A program made the translations under genes and the position numbers. The notes beneath the pieces are model-generated. The model did not search any database. It was given only the letters and a program-made list of their open reading frames with translations, and was not told the origin of the DNA. Shown piece by piece: positions 28,471 through 36,363 of a DNA stretch of 64,000 nucleotides. This stretch comes from Chrysomallon squamiferum (Eukaryota > Mollusca > Gastropoda > Neomphalida > Peltospiridae), in the NCBI GenBank assembly GCA_012295275.1, contig CM022670.1, forward strand, positions 33,397,438 through 33,461,437, in the 5' to 3' direction. Numbering within the stretch: the stretch's first letter is position 1; every line of letters starts with the position of its first letter.

Positions 28471-28992
28471 TATTAATTAATCAATTAATTTATTTATTTA
28501 TTTATTTAGTAGTAGTAGTAGTAGTAGTAGCAGTAGTTAAGTATTAATTTATTTTAAGAATAAATATTAAGTATATTCTTTAGATATATAATCATTGCAT
28601 TATTAGATAATGTAGTTTTCGTGCATACCTGGTTTCCACACAACTAGTTACAGTTAAATTGTATTACAGGTGTTAGTGAGGACTGGACACACCTGAGAAC
28701 AGTTGAGTTACATCATGATGAATCTGGTTCTCTGGGGATTAGCATTGCTGGAGGAGTTGGATCCCCTCTAGGAGACGTTCCTATCATCATAGCCAGTTTG
28801 AATCCTAAAGGACCTGCTTCCAGATCTGGCAAACTTAGAGTATGATCCAGCCTTGATTAATATTTAGTTTTATTTTGAAATCAGTTTATTGTTGTTGTCA
28901 TTGTCATTGTCACTGTCATCATCATCATCATCGTTATCAGCTATTTACAATATATAATTCATATCTACTTCTTCTTCTTCTTGATGATGATG

Positions 28993-29029
<37 letters not shown>

Positions 29030-31151
29030 TATTATTATTATTATTATTGTTGTTATTATTATTATTATTATAGCAATTCTTTTAAAATAAATACTAATTA
29101 TTTTTTTAAATAACTTAATTTGAATTTCAAGAAAGCTAAGGTGGGAAATAAATAAAAGGTGGATTAAATACATTATTATATATTGTGTTCTCAGAATGTG
29201 GTTTTCACATATTTATTAGAATATTAATGAAGAAGAAAATGCAAAAAAACATTAAAAATGTCAAGTTAGAAATAATATTAATGCGGTTTTCTAGATTGGA
29301 GACAAGATTTTAATGATCAATGACAAGTCTACAGATGGAATGAGTCATGCTGATGCTGTTGCCATGTTGAAATCATCTTCACCACTGACTCTGCAGGTTA
29401 TTCAAGGTATTTAACAAACAATAGTTATAATATTATTCCATTTAATGTTAAAAAATACACTTCTATACTTGCACATACCTACTCAAAACTAATAATGATT
29501 TTTCATTTTATTAACATCACTTTGAACTATTATTTTCATTCATTTAAAGAAAATCTCTTAAACTGGCTGCCTTGTAAAATGTAGTTACTAAATGGATAAG
29601 AATCGGGGTGTTTTATTGAAATCTGATTTGATACAGTAACAAATGTGGCATTTTTTAATTTGTGTGTGTTTGTGTGGGTATGTCATAGTATATGTATGTG
29701 TGTATGTCTGGGTGTATATGTGCACAATCATGCTTTGAATATTCAAATGTCTCTATGTTGTTGTTTTTTTGTTGTTGTTTTTTGTATAACAAGCAGTATC
29801 ATTACAAAACTGAAAGATGCCTTGCTGCTAATTGATGGATTTTTTTCTCATTGTCTATACAAGCCTTTGAAGCTGTATAGATAAAAAATATGTTGTCACT
29901 AAATAAAATATTTTTTTTATTTTTCTTTGTGTTCAGGTGAAGAGCTCGCAGTGAATGTAAATGGAAGTCGTTCCCATCATGAATCCACGGATGTTTCGAG
30001 CAACAAAGCTGCTGAAGAACTGGTCGTATCAGGAGTAGAGGATGATGGGTAAATCTTGACACTGTCTTGCAATGTAAACACAAAAACCACTTCATTTAAA
30101 ACTTAAATGTTGTATGTAGTGTTCTGTGTTGGTTAAATAGTCAAACACTGATTTGTGATTGCCTTTATATCTACAGTTGATTTTTTTTCACAAGCAGCAC
30201 CATTATGACAGAACAAAATTTAATGGTTAACAGCACTACATACATATTTGTGGTTTTGGCACTGTATTTTGATTTTAAGTTTTATGGTCTCAAATATTTA
30301 TTTTATTCTATGTTAAACAATTTTTGACCACCGTTTAAGTACAGAAATAAAATTTTAAGAAATTAATCAACATCAAGTATGTCATTGCATGAAATAACAC
30401 ATCAGTTGTTTTTTTATCACTTGAATATTATCTATAACAGACAATTAAGCTTTTTATTTTATTTTTCTTAAATTCTCCTATGTATACTTGTTTGACTTTA
30501 ACATGAAAACTGTAAATGTTTTAAGTGTAAAATTAACTCTAATAATAAATTTTAAAATTGTTGCATTTGTTTTTCTTACCATTACTTTCCCTAAGTGTAT
30601 AATTATCTTCAGTAGTTAATTTTAAAATCTGTACATTTATTGTTCTTACATTTACCTTCCTAAGTGTACATTTAACTTCAACAGTAAATTTTAAAACTGT
30701 TTGTTTTATTTTTCTTACAGTTATTTTCTTCCTAAGTCTATGATTAACTTCAGTAGTTAATTTTATAATTAATAACATATTTTAAAATTGTTACTTTTAT
30801 TTTTCTTACATTTACCTTCCTAAGTGTATAATTAACTTTAAAATTATTTTTTTTAAATTTTTATTTTTTTCTTGCAGACAGGAACCCGAGTACACAACTT
30901 TGACTCTAGAGCGTGGACCAGATGGCCTGGGATTCTCTATAGTAGGTGGACATGCAAGTCCTCATGGAGATCTGCCAATCTATGTGAAAAATGTCTTCTT
31001 GAAAGGTGCTGCAGCTGAGGATGGGAGACTGAAGCGAGGAGATCAGATTCTGGCTGTGAATGGTCAGAGTTTAGACGGTGTGACACATGAGGAAGCAGTG
31101 AACATTCTGAAACAAGCTCGTGGAAAAGTCGTTCTCGATGTGATTTCCTGA
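907..31151 (+). CDS. MPDZ: Multiple PDZ domain scaffold protein, MPDZ/PATJ type (3' part, 18 exons)
   Basis: Scaffold protein that clusters membrane receptors, junction proteins and signalling proteins by binding their C-termini under the plasma membrane. Exons: 907-1026, 1633-1699, 12400-12596, 13220-13314, 13792-13858, 17463-17600, 17801-17899, 18191-18265, 18713-18806, 19348-19487, 19904-19987, 20980-21204, 21676-21792, 22652-22799, 28670-28839, 29295-29406, 29937-30048, 30878-31151. All are flanked by AG/GT, and phases agree through to TGA at 31149, giving 777 residues. Six PDZ domains lie near residues 76-160, 219-305, 340-423, 436-521, 565-649 and 692-777. Their carboxylate loops read GLGLSL, GLGFGI, GLGLSI, GLGLSI, SLGISI and GLGFSI. 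Order, linkers and the short gap between the third and fourth match PDZ8-13 of MPDZ. Vertebrate PATJ has the same end, so the gene may be the single ancestor-like MPDZ/PATJ gene. The N-terminal exons (L27 and earlier PDZ domains in the family) lie upstream of the window. Confidence 0.93.
1633..1699 (+). CDS. MPDZ: MPDZ-like exon b (acidic linker)
   Basis: Sixty-seven bases with acceptor TTTCCAG and donor GAAA|GTACGT, ending in phase 1. It encodes an acidic linker ending [10 protein letters not shown], which joins the next exon to give a [10 protein letters not shown] stretch. MPDZ proteins have a similar GYS...RYG segment just before PDZ8, which supports both the exon and its frame. Confidence 0.8.
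3080..3510. repeat. 42-bp minisatellite, about 10 degenerate copies
   Basis: Unit of about 42 bp built on CCTTCATTACAGTTTACACA followed by GCTGTTAGTAGAATGTGTAT. The period is a multiple of three, so a frame stays open (3191-3562) and reads as 14-residue repeats with the core FITVYTAV. No start context, splice signals or homology support a protein. Confidence 0.88.
8440..8960. repeat. 40-bp minisatellite with 80-bp higher-order unit
   Basis: About 12 copies of a 40-bp unit with the words GATCTGATAAATCTCAACA and TTTCTGACAGTACTGTAT. Between about 8581 and 8740 the copies alternate between two variants (CAGTACTGTATGATCTGATA and CCGTACTCTATGATCTGGTA), a higher-order repeat of 80 bp. Outer copies are more diverged. 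Confidence 0.9.
10590..10985. repeat. Degenerate minisatellite, unit about 50-60 bp
   Basis: Seven or eight diverged copies of a unit containing GTAACAGTGAATTTCA, then TAGTACTGATGCTCTGTTGT. Spacing is irregular because of indels. Lies in the longest intron; no coding potential. Confidence 0.75.
11030..11110 (+). mobile_element. tRNA-derived SINE fragment (head region)
   Basis: The segment reads like a tRNA: GTTCATGGGTAGAGCACATG resembles the D-arm and box A region, followed by CCTGAGGAATGCTAGGTC (anticodon arm and variable loop) and GGACCAACTCT, which matches box B (GGTTCRANYCC) at about 8 of 11 positions. Spacing between the two boxes fits RNA polymerase III promoters. No acceptor stem is evident, so it is a decayed SINE head and not a tRNA gene. 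The 3' limit is unclear. Confidence 0.6.
11421..11514. repeat. Long inverted repeat (foldback), 44-bp arms
   Basis: Arms 11421-11464 and 11471-11514 are reverse complements at 39 of 44 positions, separated by only six bases. Three of the five mismatches would be G-U pairs in + strand RNA. A further partial match (TGTGTTGTCAG at about 11358-11368 against its complement near 11543-11553) suggests that the palindrome once extended further, as in a foldback MITE. Confidence 0.85.
12400..12596 (+). CDS. MPDZ: MPDZ-like exon c (PDZ8-like, first two thirds)
   Basis: Contains the carboxylate loop GLGLSL (residues 87-92), then [14 protein letters not shown] and the [12 protein letters not shown] turn. 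The AGNKDR-MSVF signature is typical of PDZ8 of MPDZ and its PATJ counterpart, and so fixes which repeat this is. Entered in phase 1 and left in phase 0 with donor GAA|GTAAGT. The internal ATG at 12513 is within the domain and is not a start. Confidence 0.95.
13220..13314 (+). CDS. MPDZ: MPDZ-like exon d (PDZ8-like, end)
   Basis: Begins [11 protein letters not shown], the strand and helix alpha-B of the PDZ8-like domain, with the ligand-selecting His retained, which suggests class I ligands. It then runs through [18 protein letters not shown] to the last strand. Compared with the human domain as I recall it, the loop between alpha-B and the last strand is about three residues longer. Donor is AG|GTGAGT, phase 2. 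Confidence 0.93.
13792..13858 (+). CDS. MPDZ: MPDZ-like exon e (linker after PDZ8-like domain)
   Basis: Codes for [14 protein letters not shown] and a short hydrophobic stretch, the start of the linker to the next PDZ. MPDZ has a comparable KD..NQMAV segment here. The donor GAG|GTTAGT is slightly weak, but the phases join cleanly on both sides. Confidence 0.85.
13859..17462 (+). other. 3.6-kb intron of the MPDZ-like gene
   Basis: AT-rich non-coding sequence. It includes (AAT)n and (GAT)n near 15297-15415, a set of degenerate repeats with the words CCTTCCTTAATT and TTTATTTTTATTTT near 15890-16190, and homopolymers. The part at 14400-14900 is less repetitive but has no open frame or splice pair that I can support. 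Confidence 0.7.
17463..17600 (+). CDS. MPDZ: MPDZ-like exon f (Pro/Thr linker and start of PDZ9-like domain)
   Basis: Forty-six codons. The first thirty are a Pro/Thr/Ala/Ser-rich, presumably disordered linker ([15 protein letters not shown]). The last ten ([10 protein letters not shown]) are the first strand of the next PDZ. Phase 0 at both ends; donor AAA|GTATGT. Confidence 0.9.
17801..17899 (+). CDS. MPDZ: MPDZ-like exon g (PDZ9-like, core)
   Basis: Carries the loop GLGFGI followed by [16 protein letters not shown] and the turn PGGIASQ. An acidic EED after the second strand is also seen in PDZ9 of MPDZ (ISEED), which supports the assignment. The acceptor follows about 35 consecutive T bases. 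Phase 0 at both ends. Confidence 0.93.
18191..18265 (+). CDS. MPDZ: MPDZ-like exon h (PDZ9-like, middle)
   Basis: Twenty-five codons: [18 protein letters not shown] then RGVHYDK, leading into helix alpha-B. By alignment the first helix position is Tyr instead of the His of class I domains, so ligand choice may differ from the other domains here. Donor AAG|GTTTGT is below consensus. Confidence 0.92.
18713..18806 (+). CDS. MPDZ: MPDZ-like exon i (PDZ9-like, end, and linker)
   Basis: Encodes [19 protein letters not shown], the remainder of helix alpha-B and the final strand, then a short Ser/Thr/Val linker. Acceptor TTTTTCAG, donor GCAG|GTGAGG, phase 1. Confidence 0.92.
19348..19487 (+). CDS. 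MPDZ: MPDZ-like exon j (start of PDZ10-like domain)
   Basis: A linker with [14 protein letters not shown] and then the strand and loop [18 protein letters not shown]. The TCPI.PG.ET lead-in and the GGSDTLL ending match PDZ10 of MPDZ almost residue for residue. Enters in phase 1, leaves in phase 0 with CTG|GTATGT. Confidence 0.96.
19904..19987 (+). CDS. MPDZ: MPDZ-like exon k (PDZ10-like, core)
   Basis: Encodes [20 protein letters not shown] then WAGDQILE. This is one of the most conserved PDZ stretches in the MPDZ/PATJ family, in particular IIHEVYE and the [11 protein letters not shown] turn. Acceptor TTTTTAAAG, donor GAG|GTGATT; both are imperfect, but the frame is unambiguous. Confidence 0.96.
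19988..20979 (+). other. 1-kb intron inside the PDZ10-like domain
   Basis: Contains (ATT)n at about 20130-20148 running into (TTTA)n to 20201, another (ATT)n near 20710-20732, and an A-rich stretch at 20780-20830. I see no other feature. The neighbouring introns 18266-18712, 18807-19347, 19488-19903 and 21205-21675 are similar: short and AT-rich, with (AT)n at 18471-18492 and (TTA)n at 21420-21440. Confidence 0.7.
20980..21204 (+). CDS. MPDZ: MPDZ-like exon l (end of PDZ10-like, start of PDZ11-like)
   Basis: Seventy-five codons bridging two domains. It starts with [20 protein letters not shown], with His 403 at the class I helix position, and the last strand NVTILVYRD. After a linker of only about twelve residues ([12 protein letters not shown]) comes [19 protein letters not shown] of the next domain. 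The fused arrangement and [14 protein letters not shown] wording are hallmarks of MPDZ PDZ10-11, which may pack as a tandem. Confidence 0.96.
21676..21792 (+). CDS. MPDZ: MPDZ-like exon m (PDZ11-like, core)
   Basis: Encodes [20 protein letters not shown] then [19 protein letters not shown]. The first helix residue is Gln 498 where class I domains have His. MPDZ PDZ11 has the same Gln, so this is a family trait and not a local loss. Phase 0 at both ends. Confidence 0.95.
21793..22651 (+). repeat. Intron made almost wholly of T-rich low-complexity repeats
   Basis: Starts with (TAAA)n at 21795-21836 right after the donor. From 21990 it is a T-rich array on the sense strand with words such as TTTATTTCATTTTA, then a (TTATA)n array at about 22430-22610, ending at acceptor TTTCAG. 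Six overlapping ORFs rich in Phe, Ile, Leu and Tyr here are translations of the repeat. Confidence 0.85.
22652..22799 (+). CDS. MPDZ: MPDZ-like exon n (end of PDZ11-like domain and Ser/Arg linker)
   Basis: Starts [17 protein letters not shown], the final strand of PDZ11 with the family GR.KAG ending, then a basic Ser-rich linker ([20 protein letters not shown]). Several RxxS-type sites make this a plausible phosphorylation region, which is inference only. The acceptor follows 600 bases of T-rich low-complexity DNA. Donor AAAA|GTAAAT, phase 1. Confidence 0.92.
22800..28669 (+). other. 5.9-kb intron of the MPDZ-like gene
   Basis: AT-rich non-coding DNA. It begins with a degenerate 60-bp minisatellite (22836-23163) and carries (TTA)n arrays at 24358-24413, 26485-26541, 27380-27421 and 28421-28470, the last followed by (TAG)n at 28508-28537. 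Open frames of up to 122 codons in it are poly-Ile, poly-Tyr or poly-Leu readings of these arrays. No exon-like segment was seen. Confidence 0.75.
22836..23163. repeat. Degenerate minisatellite, unit about 60 bp
   Basis: About six copies built on ATTTAAACCAGTTTGTTTAA, then ATCTACTTTAAACTGATCAC and CACTGTTATTAATA. Begins some 35 bases after the donor of the preceding exon. No coding potential. Confidence 0.85.
28670..28839 (+). CDS. MPDZ: MPDZ-like exon o (start of PDZ12-like domain)
   Basis: Encodes [20 protein letters not shown] then [20 protein letters not shown] and the turn ASRSGKLR. The loop is SLGISI, and the [13 protein letters not shown] wording matches PDZ12 of MPDZ. Exon ends AGA|GTATGA in phase 0. 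The preceding intron (22800-28669) is the second longest in the gene. Confidence 0.95.
28968..29071. repeat. Compound trinucleotide repeat with a self-complementary core
   Basis: (TTC)n, then (GAT)n(AAT)n directly followed by (ATT)n with an ATC. The (GAT)(AAT) half is the reverse complement of the (ATT)(ATC) half, so the core can fold back on itself. Lies in the intron 28840-29294, which has no other feature. Confidence 0.85.
29295..29406 (+). CDS. MPDZ: MPDZ-like exon p (PDZ12-like, end)
   Basis: Encodes [20 protein letters not shown] then [17 protein letters not shown]. His 630 begins helix alpha-B, as in class I PDZ domains. Acceptor TTTTCTAG, donor CAAG|GTATTT, phase 1. Confidence 0.95.
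29407..29936 (+). other. Intron between PDZ12-like domain and linker exon
   Basis: AT-rich with TG-rich and TTG-rich patches near 29660-29790. A 79-codon + strand ORF (29645-29884) lacks splice support and homology. Nothing else seen. Confidence 0.65.
29937..30048 (+). CDS. MPDZ: MPDZ-like exon q (linker between PDZ12- and PDZ13-like domains)
   Basis: About 37 residues, acidic and polar ([30 protein letters not shown]), with no domain. It is supported by acceptor GTGTTCAG, donor GG|GTAAAT and exact phase joining to the last exon. MPDZ has a similarly short variable linker at this place. Confidence 0.88.
30522..30877. repeat. About 70-bp minisatellite reaching the last splice acceptor
   Basis: Unit starts at TAAGTGTA words located at 30522, 30592, 30661, 30733 (variant TAAGTCTA) and 30821. 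Each unit contains TTAATTTTAAAATTGTT and a pyrimidine stretch TTTATTTTTCTTACA. The last partial unit runs into TTTTTTTCTTGCAG, the acceptor of the final coding exon. Confidence 0.85.
30878..31151 (+). CDS. MPDZ: MPDZ-like last coding exon r (PDZ13-like domain and stop)
   Basis: Ninety codons holding a whole [55 protein letters not shown], and [10 protein letters not shown] with His 757, so class I. It ends KVVLDVIS and TGA (31149-31151), just as vertebrate MPDZ and PATJ end a few residues after the last strand. The acceptor CTTGCAG lies at the edge of a 70-bp tandem repeat (30522-30877). Confidence 0.97.
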
Positions 31152-33316
31152 TAGACGCTGAAACTTTGCTACTTTTCTTCTCTTGGAGTTTATGTCGATT
31201 GTGAAAAGTCAGGGAAAGGGTTATAAGTAAAGAAGATTAAAACTTATATAAGGATTACAAAAGAAAATGATTGGGGAAAGATTTTGGGGTTGAGAAAGAA
31301 AGAACAGTGTATGGATTGTCGAACTTTGGGTAAAGTTGTGGGTTTAGAAGAGTAATTTTTTTTCTTTTGTGCTTTCTTCACCTTTATGTTTTAAATTTAG
31401 CTTTTGGAATTTTTTATTATTATTATAATATTATCATAATATCCAGATATAGACGTATATTATTACATTATGTCTGTAATGTTTCAGATATTTACTCCAG
31501 GAACTTAGATACCTTTTTAAGTTGTTAAGTCCTAAAAAATATTAAAATAATGTAGCTTTGCCATTAATGTTAATAACATTTCTTTCTTCATCATAAATAT
31601 ATGTAAATAAATGTTTAAATTTGGCATGGGTGAAAAATCACAACAAAGTCATTCTTAGAAAAGCCATTACATGGAAATATGGCTTGAAGAAAATTATACT
31701 TTTTCATCTTTTAAGTAAAAAAAAAAATAAAAAAAATTTAAAAAATTCAACCAAATTGTCAGTACATTTTTTTTAAACTTTTAATATTAGAGTTCAGTAA
31801 TTCAAAATATAAATATACAAAGAGAAAGTTTGGTAAGAAAATAAATTTTATTCATTATATATTATGTAAATCCATTTATCTGCAATATATTTGTTTATGA
31901 AAACATTCTCTTTGGGGTAAGTGAATTTGGTGCATTATTTGTTTAATCATGCTATTTCTACTTTTTTACTTTTTAATATAAAGAACTTTAAGATTATAAA
32001 GAAACAGCATATATTGTCTTTCCAATTTCATTAATGATGGAAAACAAATTCTTGTTTTTAATTCATCTCATTTATTTCCAAGACTAATCATTACCACACA
32101 GAGTTTCAAAGGATTTTATGATTAAACAACTTCTCTTTATTTTATTTTCAACTATATAACATTGTTTTTGTAGAAATAATAACCAGATTTTGATTGGTGT
32201 TTTGCTTTCTGTTTTTCAAAGTTAATATGAAATGTGCAATTTTAAATCACTTTAAAGTTTAAAAATGATAAGTTTGTTTTCTTTTGTTTTTTAAAATATT
32301 GATATTACTTCTACCAACTAAGAATGAAATAAGGTGCACAAAATGATTAGGAATTTATACTTAATGTGTTAATGTTCTGAAGGATCATATCAACAAAAAA
32401 GAATATCAAAATTAACATTTTTAATCATTTTAATGAAATATATTGTCTTTATAACAGAATTGTGATGTGGAATCACAATATATTTACAGGTTGTGACTTC
32501 ATTTGTTTCAAATTGTACAGAATTTTTTAATGTTTTGGCCAAGAATTCTGGTTTCTGTTGGGTTTTTTTCTTCCATCATTTGTTTTTTGTTTGTTTGTTA
32601 TTTTTATACTGTACAGCAGTTCACTGTTAAAATATGCAACTGTGATAACAGAGCTAAATGTTGGGTTGTGTATTGATGTAGTTCATGTAGTTTGAAACTG
32701 TTGAGAGTTGCCACTAAACTGTCGAGTTTGTGTCTGTGAACACACAATTTCATTTGCATACATCGTAATGTAAAAATATATAATTTTCATTAGTCTATAA
32801 CTACATGCTTAGAAATTTTTTGGTAGAATTTTACATAATTTGAAATGAAATTTTTTTGTTTTTTTTATAACTAACCTTTTTAATTATTTTTTTTTTTAGG
32901 TTTATTATCAAATGTGCTTTGTAGGAATTACCATTTTAACCACTTCTCTGCTAAGGTCCTGAAACACTGAATTTAAAACATGACAAATATATTTTCATTA
33001 ATGTCATTGGTAAATTGTGCATAAATTTTGTGAAAAAAAGGAAAATTCAAGAATTTCTGTATTATTAAAATTAACACAAGAACATAAAAAAGAATAAAAT
33101 ATATAAAAATAAGCTAATTATCTTTTTTAATGTTTTTATAATTACCACTTAGCAGTGAAATGGTTAATATTTTATAGGTTTTCTTCATTTTTAAACTTAC
33201 TCTTTACAAAAGTGTATATATTGGTATTTGACCTGTACTTTTCTAGCATTCCAAAACACTGAAAGTTTTAGGAGACATTTCAAACTGTATCTGTTGTAAA
33301 TCTGCCCATACAAAAA

Positions 33317-33354
<38 letters not shown>

Positions 33355-35174
33355 TATAATCAGTGTTTGCTAGTTCTTGTTTTAATGTGCTTGTTGCAAT
33401 TGTTATTCCAGTAATATGTTTCCGTTTGAAATATAACTGATTAATTTTTTCTTTTTCTTTTTTAAATGAGTAATTAATGTAAATGAAAATGGAGAATGGA
33501 TAGTAAAGGGAGGAAAACAAGTGGCGTTTTTTTGGGTTTTTTTGCTATATTCAGTTAAATTTGAGGCATAGTTTGTTTAACTGGGGGTTTTTTGTTGTTT
33601 TTTTTCATGCAGTAAAGAATCAGATATAACAAACCAAATGATAATCAAGGAATGGAAGATTTTTGAGATATAAAAAAGGTATTTGCTATATTTCCCCTAA
33701 TTAAAAAAACATATTTTGTCCATTTTTTTTTCTTTTCCTCTTTCCTTTCTTTGTATATATATTTCATGTTAATTTAAAAAAAAAAAATTTCCCCATTACA
33801 AACATTCAATGTAATAAGCAGTTGTCTTCCTTCTGGATGATGTTTTCTCTCTTCTGTTCCGTTGGTAAATAGTTGGTATTCTTAATGCAAATTTAATGTG
33901 GCTTGACTGAATAGTAGATCCAGCCACATGTCATCATCACTTTCTATGCAATTGGCCTGTAGTTTTGTTGAATTAATTTCAAAACTTTTGTTAGTTTTAC
34001 TTCATATGTATAAATGTACATCTTCATTAGCAAACAAAAGTGAAGCCAATTTCTTTATTATTATTATTTTTTTTTTTTAAATTTAAAATTTGAGTTTTTC
34101 ACTGCAGTAGAAATTAGAATAAGCAATTTTAGAAATTGACCAATCACAGATGCATATTTATTAATATTACTATTATTATTATTATTTTTATTATTATGAT
34201 TATTATTATTATTATTATTATTATAATACGATTATATAAATATTATTTGGTTTTCTGCTCACATTGAGAGCTGGTATTATAGCATCACTCAAAACAATGG
34301 TATGATACCACAGTTTATGGTAACATGCATCATTTATTCATAATTTGTACCAAATAAAATATATTTACATGAATTGTTTTGTTCTTGTTTTCTTTGTACA
34401 AGTAAGATTAATGTACAACTAGCACTTGGTGCTATGTATTCACAGAGATTATTTATAATACTTTCTTCTTTTTTTATATACCATTTTTGGCATGTTATCA
34501 TATAATAATAACACCAGAAGTACAAGGCTTTTAAGAAACTATCTTTGAATAAATATCAGTTGCCTTGTATCGTTATCAGAATAAACTTGTTGAATAATAA
34601 TAATTATAGTGTCAACTATGAAATTAAATAAAGCAATAATCTTTTTTATTTAAATCATTTTAATTTTATCTTCAATTCTAAAAGCAACTTGAAGTATAAT
34701 GAGCATAATAAATAAATAAAAAAATCATTTCTGCAGTTCCAGTTCTTCGGTGTTGAGTGCTGGAAGCAGAAAGGTACAAATAATTCTAAAAAATGTTTTC
34801 TCTCCCCCCATAATACAAAGACAGATCAATACTAGTGATGACACTGAAGGCATAATGTTACTAAAAATCTCTGTTATGTGGATTATAATTAACAGTAATT
34901 AATAATGTTCTGATGCCATTCTTTCATTTCACTGGTTTTCTTGGACAACATAAAGCAGTTAACAATTTACAGGTATAAATTATGTCACTTCAGACATAAA
35001 TAATCTCAAATATTTACTAATTCAAGATCCCTTCTAATAATTGTTAAAATGAAAATCTCAGAAAGATCACTTATGAACTGAAGAAACTAAAATGCATTGC
35101 AAAAAAACAGAAAATTTAGTTTAATGCTTAGAATAGAACTGTCTAAAAGAGAGGTGACTAACAAGATGACTTTA
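31152..35174 (+). other. 3' UTR of the MPDZ-like gene and intergenic DNA
   Basis: AT-rich, without coding signal. Several AATAAA words occur, for example in the first 500 bases after the stop and at 34548-34553 and 34580-34585, the latter followed by a TTGT-rich stretch. I cannot tell which is used, so the UTR end is open. Also contains a 27-T run near 33322-33349 and (ATT)n near 34160-34223. Confidence 0.55.
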
Positions 35175-35182
35175 TTGTAGGT

Positions 35183-36246
35183 CAGAGATTCTCAAAGGGT
35201 GTGCCCAGGTGCACTGGTGCACCCGGAGACATGCTTAGGTTGCCCCACGAAATTCTAGGATCTAGGTTAATATTTGTGATGATAAAAAATTGATTATGCT
35301 AAGAGCAGAAAGATATCCAGTAAGAAATCTTAGCTGCCTGGAAGAAGATTTCATACACATTGTAAACTCGTTCAAAAAGAGTTTTGGCTGAGGAGCTGCA
35401 CAGTAGTTCAGTAGTAATAGTATGAGTGACAGAGTGTGCAAGTGTGATAAATGGCCAGAGTTTTCTCATGACACATATTCCTATCACTGTCACAGTCACT
35501 AGCATCTAAAACTTTAATACTTTATGGAATTTTAGCCTATTACAGTGTTACATTTGTTAAAAGCAAACAATTGATAAAAGTTTCCCTCACTGCACAATGC
35601 ACGCTATTAAAAATATAGCCTTTGTACTGTTCTTTGACATTTTAACAGTTCATTGCTTTGTATTTCATATTACAATATTTTTATAGAAACTGCCAAGACA
35701 CGTCAGGCTCTAATAGATGATGAATAAAGGTATATACTCACACAAGGGAGGTAACTCTAAATATATCGGTGAACGTCTCTCAAACAAGGGCGGTAACTCT
35801 AAATGAATCGGTGAACATTTCTCACACAAGGGCGGTAACTCTAAATATATTGGTGAACATCTCTCACACAAGGGCTGTAACTAAATATATCGGTGAACAT
35901 CTCTCACAGAAGGGCGGCAACTCTAAATATATCGGTGAACATCTCTCACACAAGGGCGGTAACTGTAAATAATTCAGTCAACATCTCTCACAGAAGGAAG
36001 ACAAACGGTATAGATTTCAGACAAGAACCGTTTATGCGCGAAATCTGACAGTGTTGTAGACAATGAGGACAGACAACCTCGGCAGCCTGCTCCGCAACCG
36101 ATTCAGCCGCAATATCCTTCTTTCAGTTATTTCTGTATTTTTTTTACATTTTGCATTTTATTTCTTAGCATTTTGTTTGTAGTGTGCCCGCAATTTTTTG
36201 TAAGGTTTCAAGTGTGCCCTGACTTCAAAAAATTTGAGAACCACTG
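35183..36246. mobile_element. Non-autonomous hAT-type DNA transposon, copy 1
   Basis: Left end CAGAGATTCTCAAAGGGTGT; the right end, read as reverse complement, is CAGTGGTTCTCAAATTTTTT. These are imperfect terminal inverted repeats of the CAGNGGTTCTCAA kind typical of hAT elements. The flanks TTGTAGGT (35175-35182) and CTGTAGGT (36247-36254) form an 8-bp target duplication with one change, the hAT hallmark. Length 1064 bp, with no transposase ORF. The interior carries a 42-bp tandem repeat (35735-36000) and a conserved segment shared with the copy at 57554. Confidence 0.88.
35735..36000 (+). repeat. 42-bp tandem repeat inside hAT copy 1
   Basis: Six to seven units of the form TCGGTGAACATCTCTCACAC followed by AAGGGCGGTAACTCTAAATA. 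The period equals 14 codons, and one frame (35769-35972) reads repeated SQTRAV/SHTRAV blocks. One unit has lost three bases and the last is degenerate. Confidence 0.9.
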
Positions 36247-36254
36247 CTGTAGGT

Positions 36255-36323
36255 GCATTAGGAATCAGTGTATATCAGTGTTAGCTCTGAAAGTATAATG
36301 TGTTATATGGAACTTTTAGCAAT

Positions 36324-36363
<40 letters not shown>

